The notes under the pieces are model-generated. The model was not told where the DNA came from. It was given only the letters and a program-made list of their open reading frames with translations, and did no database searches. This document shows, piece after piece, positions 1-5,052 of a stretch of DNA of 7,650 nt. Source of the DNA: Deinococcus sp. (GTDB lineage: Bacteria; Deinococcota; Deinococci; JACQHA01). The stretch lies in assembly GCA_016199255.1 (NCBI GenBank), contig JACQHA010000410.1:1-7650 (forward strand). The letters run 5' to 3'. The stretch's first letter is position 1. Each line of letters opens with the position of its first letter. The position numbers were made by a program, and so were the translations under genes.

Positions 1-357
1 CTGGGCCAAAGCCGCCACCGGCGCCCACAGCACGCCTCGTTCCCGCTTGAGGGCCGGTGACGGCACCGGCTGGCCATTGACCAGGATCTCGGGCACGTCT
101 ACCTGCATAAACAGCACGCTGCCGCCGCTGCGCAAGATAATGCTGCCAGCGGCCGGGTCCTCATCGACTACGGTAGCGCCCAGCACTTCAATCAGCTCCC
201 GCGCCGGCACATACACCAAATCGGAAAAGGAGAGCACCTGGCTAAACAGCCTGGGGGCGCCCAGGTAATTCACAATCACCTTAATGTCGGTCTCCTGGCT
301 CTGCGCCAGAGCTATGGTGATTATGCCGAGCAGGAGCCAGAAAAGCACTTTGGACAT
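1..357 (-). CDS. Exported protein with copper-amine-oxidase-N-terminal-like domain (3' end outside window)
   Basis: This reading frame starts at the ATG at 357 and stays open to the left edge, giving 119 residues of a longer protein. Residues 1-18 form a signal peptide: Lys3, then a hydrophobic core FWLLLGIITIALA, with likely cleavage at ALA|Q. Residues 24-119 resemble the copper amine oxidase N-terminal domain (stalk-like domain), here beginning with VIVNYLG. The segment VYVPARELIEVLGATVV at 48-64 is the typical 'V-P-R...LGA-V' helix-strand unit. It is followed by ILVNGQPV at 91-98 and LWAPVAALA at 110-118, which starts a second copy of the same unit. Such domains are usually exported and linked to the cell surface; they are not oxidases by themselves. 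The start is fixed by GGAGG six bases upstream, inside the end of smpB, so coupling to smpB is likely. What the missing C-terminus adds is unknown. Confidence 0.8.
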   Translation of the reverse strand, partial: MSKVLFWLLLGIITIALAQSQETDIKVIVNYLGAPRLFSQVLSFSDLVYVPARELIEVLGATVVDEDPAAGSIILRSGGSVLFMQVDVPEILVNGQPVPSPALKRERGVLWAPVAALAQ

Positions 358-360
358 GGC

Positions 361-801
361 TTACCTCCGGAAGGCCGACATGTCGCGCTCGGCCTCTTTC
401 TTGCGCTCGGCCGCGCGCTTGTCAAAGAGCTTCTTGCCCTTGGCCAGTGCCAGCTCTACTTTGGCCCAGCCGCCTTTGAAATAGGCGCGCAGCGGCACTA
501 AGGTGTAGCCCCGGCGCTCCAATTCAGTGCGGAGCCGGGTCAGCTGGCTGCGGTGTAACAAGAGCTTCCGGCGCCGCCGGGGCTGGTGGTTGGCCCGGTT
601 GCCCTGGTCGTAGGGAGCGATGTAGAGATCCTCCAGGAAAAGCTGGTTATGAGTGAAGTGGGCGTAAGCCTCGTTCAAATCGGCTCCCCCGGCCCGTAAG
701 GATTTCACCTCGGTGCCAGTCAGGACCAGCCCGGCTTCGATGGTCTCCACCAGGTGATACTCGAAGCGGGCGCGGCGGTTGACCGCTATCGGCTTCTCCA
801 T
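361..801 (-). CDS. smpB: SsrA-binding protein SmpB
   Basis: SmpB binds tmRNA and delivers it to stalled ribosomes, so that unfinished proteins are tagged for degradation and the ribosome is freed (trans-translation, cytoplasm). The family signature is clear. KPIAVNRRARFEYHLVETIE at the N-terminus is followed by GLVLTGTEVKSLRAG (24-38), IAPYDQGNRANHQPRRRRKLLLHR (61-84), GYTLVPLRAYFKGGWAKVELA (98-118) and the basic tail KGKKLFDKRAAERKKEAERD (121-140), which in the family reaches into the mRNA channel. From the ATG at 801 the protein is 146 residues, close to the usual length. The frame extends to a TTG at 837, but that start lacks a ribosome binding site and adds twelve residues not typical of the family. 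GGGG lies just before the ATG. No ssrA gene is visible nearby. It is the first gene of the leftward cluster. Confidence 0.96.
   Translation of the reverse strand: MEKPIAVNRRARFEYHLVETIEAGLVLTGTEVKSLRAGGADLNEAYAHFTHNQLFLEDLYIAPYDQGNRANHQPRRRRKLLLHRSQLTRLRTELERRGYTLVPLRAYFKGGWAKVELALAKGKKLFDKRAAERKKEAERDMSAFRR
364..368 (-). promoter_or_regulatory. Shine-Dalgarno of the stalk-domain gene, inside smpB
   Basis: On the minus strand GGAGG lies six bases before the ATG at 357. It is formed by the last two smpB codons (CGG AGG, Arg-Arg) just before the TAA stop. A ribosome finishing smpB would sit on this site, so the two genes are probably translationally coupled. Confidence 0.75.
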
Positions 802-875
802 GGCCCCATCGTAATCCCGGGCGGCACCAGTGCTCAAGCGCGGGCACGCTGCCCGGTTGCACCTTAGAGGCCGGT

Positions 876-894
876 GCCTGACACGAGCCTGACA
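876..894. repeat. Paired direct repeat GCCTGACA, one helical turn apart
   Basis: GCCTGACA occurs at 876-883 and again at 887-894, so the copies start 11 bases apart and would face the same side of the helix. They lie in the smpB-argS divergent intergenic region and overlap the possible -35 region of argS. This layout fits a dimeric or cooperative regulator site, but no regulator is known here and chance remains possible. Confidence 0.4.
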
Positions 895-908
895 GGACCA
901 CTTATACT
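878..908 (+). promoter_or_regulatory. Possible sigma-70-type promoter for the argS cluster
   Basis: TATACT at 903-908 matches the -10 consensus at five of six bases. CTGACA at 878-883 matches the -35 consensus at five of six, with a long 19-base spacer. Transcription would start near 914-916, giving a leader of only about ten bases that begins in or next to the Shine-Dalgarno. A TATAAG also reads leftward from 906 to 901, so the same AT-rich spot might serve smpB, but no good -35 was found on that strand. Confidence 0.4.
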
Positions 909-913
909 AGCGC

Positions 914-922
914 GGGAGGTGG
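914..922 (+). promoter_or_regulatory. Ribosome binding site of argS
   Basis: GGGAGGTGG lies just upstream of the GTG at 924, with GGAGG ending four bases before it. It supports GTG as the argS start, since no in-frame ATG is available nearby. Confidence 0.75.
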
Positions 923-923
923 C

Positions 924-2696
924 GTGGATCTCCGGCAGAGTCTCAAAGAACAGTTATCACACGCCCTGGTGAAGCTGGGCCTGGAGGGGGAGGTGGTGGT
1001 GCAGGATGCCCCTAGCGGCCTGGGGGATTTCGCCACGCCGCTGGCGTTTACTCTGGCGAAGAAGTACCGCCGCAACCCCGCAGAGCTGGCCAGGGAACTG
1101 GTGGGGGCCCTCAAGCTGCCCGAGGGCTTCCAGAAAGTGGTAGTGGCAGGTCCTTATGTGAATTTCCAGGTGGAGCCGGCGGCGCTCGTGCGCTGGGCGC
1201 TGGAAGCCCAGCCCTGGCCGGCCACGGGGCACTTAGTTACTGTGGAGCACACCGCCGTGAACCCTAACAAAGAGTGGCACGTGGGGCACCTGCGCAATGC
1301 GGTGCTGGGCGACACCATGAGCCGTATCCTGCGTGCCCGGGGGCATACCGTTGAGGTGCAGAACTATATTGACGATACCGGCCGGCAGGCGGCCGAGGCG
1401 CTCTTTGCCCTGGAGTACTTTCAGCCCCAACATGACGGCTCACCGAAATACGACCACTGGGTGGGGCAGTTCTACGTGCGCATCCAGGAGAAACTGGCAG
1501 CCAGCGACCCCCAGGTGCAGCGCGGGGTGGAGGAGATGCTGCACCGGGTGGAGTCGGGCGTCATGCGCCCCCAGGTAGAGCGGCTGGTGCAGAGCCACCT
1601 GCACACTGCCTGGCGGCTGGGGATCTTCTACGATCTCTTGGTGTGGGAGTCAGATATTGTGGCCTCTGGTCTGTTCCAGGAGGCCATGGAGCGGCTGCGC
1701 CGCTCGCCTTATGTGGAGCAGCCTGCAGGCGGCAAGTTCCAGAACTGCCTGATCCTGCACATGGGGCAGTTTGTGCCCAATTTGGAAGAGCCCGACAAGG
1801 TGCTGATCAAGTCCAACGGCGTGGCCACCTATACCGCTAAAGACATTGCCATGCACCTCTGGAAGTACCGCCTGGCGGGGAACATGCACTACGCCCTTTT
1901 TGCGGTGCAGCCTAACGGGTGCCCGGTGTACACCACCCATATCCGGGGGGACCTCCAGTATGAGCGGCGCAAGCCTGATGCGCTGGTGAACGTGATTGAC
2001 GTGCGCCAGTCCTTCCCCCAGGAGATTGTGAAGGTGGCGCTGGCGGTGCTAGGTTACGAAGCTGAGAGCCAGGGCTTCCACCACCTGGCCTACGAGGTGG
2101 TGGATCTGCCCGAGGGCTCCATGAGTGGCCGCAAGGGGCGCACTGTGGCAGCTGATGAGCTCTTGGACCAGGCCGTGGCCCTCAGCCAGCGCATTATTGG
2201 CGAAAAGAACCCTGCGCTTGTTGGCGCTGACCAGGTGGCAGAGTGGGTGGGGGTGGGGGCAGTGCGCTTCGCGATGGTGAAGCCCAAGACCACTTCTAAG
2301 ATCACCTTCCGCTGGGAGGATGTGCTGAACTTTGACGGCGATGCGGCGCCCTACGTGCAATACGCCCATGCTCGCGCCTGCGCTATCTTGCGCAAGGCAG
2401 GAGGCATCGCCAGCGCAGACCTGAAGTACGCTGGTCCCGGCGAGGTGGAGCTGGCCAAGGTGCTGCTCAAGCTGCGCGACATCATTGACGCTGCCGCCAG
2501 CAGCTATGCCCCCAACCGGGTGGCGGAGTATGCCCTGGAGCTGGCTACGGCGTTCAACACCTACTACCATCAGTACCGGGTGCTGGACGCCGAGCCGGGC
2601 GTGCGGGAGCTGCGCCTAGGGCTAGTGAACCGCGCCAGGCAGGTGCTGGCTGAGGCCCTGGATCTCCTGGGCATTGTGGCGCCAGCGCAGATGTGA
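924..2696 (+). CDS. argS: Arginyl-tRNA synthetase (class I)
   Basis: The enzyme charges tRNA-Arg with arginine using ATP, in the cytoplasm. At 590 residues it is of normal length. Residues 1-90 form the ArgRS-specific N-terminal domain, ending in GPYVNFQV. The Rossmann catalytic core follows, with VEHTAVNPNKEWHVGHLRN, where HVGH (119-122) is the class I HIGH motif, then NYIDDTGRQAAE (147-158), YDLLVWESDI (236-245) and YTAKDIAMHLWKY (303-315). The KMSK loop is MSGRKG (400-405), a known ArgRS variant seen in archaeal-like and Thermus-type enzymes. The DALR anticodon-binding domain begins near YVQYAHARACAILRK (477-491) and ends in the family-typical LGIVAPAQM. The GTG start follows a strong GGGAGG. 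The gene ends in a GTGA overlap with the amidohydrolase. No key motif is missing. Confidence 0.97.
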   Translation: MDLRQSLKEQLSHALVKLGLEGEVVVQDAPSGLGDFATPLAFTLAKKYRRNPAELARELVGALKLPEGFQKVVVAGPYVNFQVEPAALVRWALEAQPWPATGHLVTVEHTAVNPNKEWHVGHLRNAVLGDTMSRILRARGHTVEVQNYIDDTGRQAAEALFALEYFQPQHDGSPKYDHWVGQFYVRIQEKLAASDPQVQRGVEEMLHRVESGVMRPQVERLVQSHLHTAWRLGIFYDLLVWESDIVASGLFQEAMERLRRSPYVEQPAGGKFQNCLILHMGQFVPNLEEPDKVLIKSNGVATYTAKDIAMHLWKYRLAGNMHYALFAVQPNGCPVYTTHIRGDLQYERRKPDALVNVIDVRQSFPQEIVKVALAVLGYEAESQGFHHLAYEVVDLPEGSMSGRKGRTVAADELLDQAVALSQRIIGEKNPALVGADQVAEWVGVGAVRFAMVKPKTTSKITFRWEDVLNFDGDAAPYVQYAHARACAILRKAGGIASADLKYAGPGEVELAKVLLKLRDIIDAAASSYAPNRVAEYALELATAFNTYYHQYRVLDAEPGVRELRLGLVNRARQVLAEALDLLGIVAPAQM

Positions 2697-4270
2697 ACGC
2701 TGAGCTGGTGATTGTGGGCGGCGGGGTGCGCACCATGCACCCCGCCCGGCCCCTGGCCAAAGCAGTGGCGGTGCAGGGGGGGCGGATTGTAGCGCTGGGC
2801 AGCGAGCAGCTAGTGCGCCGCTTCATCGGACGCCGCACCGAGATCCTAGATCTGCGCCAGCGCTGCCTGCTGCCGGGCTTTTGCGATGCCCATCTGCACC
2901 TGAGCTGGTATGGCACCGCGCTGCGCACCGTGCCCCTGGCTGGGGTGGGCTCTTTGGCCGAAGCGCAGCGCTTGCTTGCCCGGCGGGTACAGGCCACACC
3001 CAAAGGCCAGTGGGTGCGGGGAGACGGTTACGACGCCAACCTGTGGGGTGAGTATCCAGGGCGCAGCGCTCTGGACCAGGTGGCGCCAGAGCACCCGGTG
3101 TACTTCATCGCCAAAGACCGCCATGCTGCTTGGCTGAATACCAGGGGGCTAGAGCTGGCAGGGATTGCGGCCCACACCCCAGACCCAGCAGGGGGACGGG
3201 TGGTACGCGATGCCCGGGGCGAGCCCACCGGGGTGCTATTGGAGAACGCCGCTGAGCTGGCAGCCAAGGCAGTGGGGCCACCACCGGTTCAGGAGCTGGT
3301 GGGTGAGCTGGGTGAGGCCATCGGCCACCTGCACGCCGCTGGCATTACCGCCATTGGCGCCATTGAGTTGCCTGAGGGCTTCAGCGCCTTGCAGGAACTG
3401 AAGCGCCGGGGAGGACTCCTTTTGCGGGTCTGGTGCACGCTGCCCAGCCAGCAGCTTGAGGCGGCGCTGGCGCTCGGGGTGCAGAGCGGGCTGGGCGATG
3501 AGACCCTGCGCCTGGGGGCAGTGAAGATCTACGCCGATGGCTCGCTGGGGTCGCAGACCGCCCACATGCTGGCCGACTTCGAAAGCTTGCCGGGGAACCA
3601 GGGGGTGGAGGTCACCAGCCCCCAAGCGCTGCAGGAGCTGGTGGTCCGGGCCAGCCAGGGCGGCCTGGCGTGCGCCATCCATGCCATTGGCGACCGGGCC
3701 AACCGCCAGGTGCTGGATATCTTGGCCGAGACCCGCCCCCTGTGGGCACCCCAAGGGTTGCGTATGCGCATCGAGCACGCTCAGCTGCTTTCTCCCCAGG
3801 ATGTGCCCCGCTTGGCGCAGCTCGGGGTGATTGCCAGCATGCAGCCTATCCATGTGCTAGGTGACATGGACCTGGCGGAGCGCTACTGGGGAGAACGAGC
3901 CCGCTATGCCTATGCCTTCCGGAGCCTGCTGGATGCTGGCACCACCCTGGCCTTTGGCTCCGACTGCCCCGTAGAAGACTTTAGCCCGCTGCGCGGCCTA
4001 TTAGCGGCAGTGACCAGGCAGCGGCCCCAGGGCCGTCCCTGGTATCCCCAGGAGCGAATCACGGTGCCGGAAGTGCTGCAGGCTTATACCCTGGGAGCAG
4101 CCTACGCCACCCTGGCGGAGCAGGAGCGGGGGACCATCACTGAAGGCAAACTGGCGGACCTGGTGGTGCTCTCCCGCGACCCAGTAGAGGTGCCGCCAGG
4201 GGAACTGGAGAGCCTTACGGTGGACTATACCCTGGTGGGGGGCCAGCTGGTCTACCAGCGGGAGCGCTAG
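2693..4270 (+). CDS. Amidohydrolase family 3 protein (YtcJ-like metal-dependent hydrolase)
   Basis: This is a 525-residue TIM-barrel amidohydrolase of the YtcJ/AepA group, cytoplasmic with no signal peptide. The N-terminal strands ELVIVGGGVRTMHPARPLAK and AVAVQGGRIVALGS belong to the small beta-sandwich domain. LLPGFCDAHLHLSWYG carries the HxH metal pair (H67, H69). VKIYADGSLGSQTA (277-290) holds the family lysine K278. IHAIGDRAN gives H330, RIEHAQLL gives H362 and FGSDCPVEDF gives the catalytic aspartate D424. The end GTITEGKLADLVVLSRDP returns to the sandwich domain. All expected active-site residues are present, so it should be active. The substrate cannot be predicted, because this family cleaves varied amide and cyclic compounds. 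The GTG start overlaps the argS stop (GTGA) without its own Shine-Dalgarno, so translation probably depends on argS. A later ATG at 2735 would remove the first beta strand. Confidence 0.93.
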   Translation: MNAELVIVGGGVRTMHPARPLAKAVAVQGGRIVALGSEQLVRRFIGRRTEILDLRQRCLLPGFCDAHLHLSWYGTALRTVPLAGVGSLAEAQRLLARRVQATPKGQWVRGDGYDANLWGEYPGRSALDQVAPEHPVYFIAKDRHAAWLNTRGLELAGIAAHTPDPAGGRVVRDARGEPTGVLLENAAELAAKAVGPPPVQELVGELGEAIGHLHAAGITAIGAIELPEGFSALQELKRRGGLLLRVWCTLPSQQLEAALALGVQSGLGDETLRLGAVKIYADGSLGSQTAHMLADFESLPGNQGVEVTSPQALQELVVRASQGGLACAIHAIGDRANRQVLDILAETRPLWAPQGLRMRIEHAQLLSPQDVPRLAQLGVIASMQPIHVLGDMDLAERYWGERARYAYAFRSLLDAGTTLAFGSDCPVEDFSPLRGLLAAVTRQRPQGRPWYPQERITVPEVLQAYTLGAAYATLAEQERGTITEGKLADLVVLSRDPVEVPPGELESLTVDYTLVGGQLVYQRER

Positions 4271-4986
4271 TGAGTGGGGAAGATGAGTTCGTTGAAGTAG
4301 TGCTGCCCTGCCAGCTATTCAGGCTGGACCCGCCTGAGGGCAGCACCAGCCCGCTTACGCAGGCCACCGTGTCCGGCTTCAAGCGCCGGATTTATGAAGC
4401 GGAGGCGGGGTTCCTCTCAGACCTCTGCTTTGGCTTGGCGCGGCGCGAGGTGCTGGTGGCGCGGCTCAATGGACTGGACCAGGCGGAGCTGGAGGCGTTT
4501 CTGGAAAGCCGGGGCCTAGCGCCCAGCGTGTTCCCGGCCTACGCCCGCCAGGGGCGGCTCCTGGGCCTTTTTGCCTTCTCTGCGCTGGAGGAAGAGCCGT
4601 TTGACCTAGAGGGGAACCTGAAGCCCCGGCTCTCCCGCGACCCGGCCTGGGACTGGGTCTTCTTCCAGCCAGGCCGGGAACTTCTGGCGGAGGCGCTCAT
4701 GGCCTACTGGCGCGCTGGCAGCGGGCAGTGGCTCTTCCTGTGCGACCCCCCGCCGGGGACGGTGGAGCGCTGGCGCACTCTGTTCCGCTCTGGCCCCGAC
4801 GTGGGCCGCTTAGGCTTCGATGACCCCGCTCGGTTGCTGGCGCAGGTGGCACTTTGCCCGGCACTAGCGCTGCAAAGTCCCGGGTCCACCCAGGTGCAGG
4901 TGTTTGTGCACCGACCCTGGCAGGAGGTGCGGGAGCTACTGGTGTGGGTGGGGCGGCGGAACGGGGTGGGGCTAGAGCTCACCTAG
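4270..4986 (+). CDS. Unrecognised tryptophan-rich cytoplasmic protein, 238 residues
   Basis: I do not recognise a family. The gene is well supported. Its GTG start overlaps the amidohydrolase stop by one base (TAGTG), GGGAG lies five bases before it, and the frame is the only long one on this strand. The protein has no signal peptide or membrane segment and is probably soluble. Visible features are seven tryptophans (127, 129, 147, 154, 168, 217, 226), four scattered cysteines (14, 53, 158, 196) and only two lysines. There is an acidic start (GEDEFVEVV), a helical stretch LDQAELEAFLESRGL (69-83), and a strand-loop QWLFLCDPPPG (153-163). The last part, VQVFVHRPWQEVRELLVWVG (209-228), looks like strand then amphipathic helix. 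Overlap with the upstream gene suggests a job with the amidohydrolase, but no function can be assigned. Confidence 0.8.
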   Translation: MSGEDEFVEVVLPCQLFRLDPPEGSTSPLTQATVSGFKRRIYEAEAGFLSDLCFGLARREVLVARLNGLDQAELEAFLESRGLAPSVFPAYARQGRLLGLFAFSALEEEPFDLEGNLKPRLSRDPAWDWVFFQPGRELLAEALMAYWRAGSGQWLFLCDPPPGTVERWRTLFRSGPDVGRLGFDDPARLLAQVALCPALALQSPGSTQVQVFVHRPWQEVRELLVWVGRRNGVGLELT

Positions 4987-5052
4987 CTACCCAACAAAGG
5001 GCCTGACCAGGTATTGTATGCAGCGGCGAGTGCTAGCACCAAGGGAGGGCTT
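4987..5052 (+). promoter_or_regulatory. Gap before the Ig-like protein gene with a strong ribosome binding site
   Basis: This 66-base gap holds AAGGGAGGG at 5041-5049, four to five bases before the ATG at 5053. That site decides the start in favour of the ATG over the in-frame TTG at 5014. No hairpin terminator and no convincing -35/-10 pair were found, so read-through from the upstream operon is likely. GCCTGACC at 5001-5008 resembles the repeat at the divergent promoter in seven of eight bases. Confidence 0.6.

Noticed and set aside
802..837. Upstream TTG start for smpB, adding twelve residues
   Set aside because: No ribosome binding site precedes it, and the added residues (STGAARDYDGA) are not like other SmpB N-termini; the ATG at 801 fits the family better.
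838..923. tmRNA (ssrA) gene near smpB
   Set aside because: The intergenic region is far too short, and no alanine-tRNA-like ends are visible.
2245..2259. G-rich run in argS as a G-quadruplex
   Set aside because: Only three runs of three or more G are close together, and the stretch simply encodes WVGVGA.
2049..2570. Antisense open frame of 173 codons within argS
   Set aside because: It lies wholly opposite a well-supported argS coding region; long antisense frames are expected in GC-rich genes, and its product shows no domain.
5014..5052. TTG start for the Ig-like protein, adding thirteen residues
   Set aside because: AAGGGAGGG is placed for the ATG at 5053, which also gives a normal short signal-peptide N-region.
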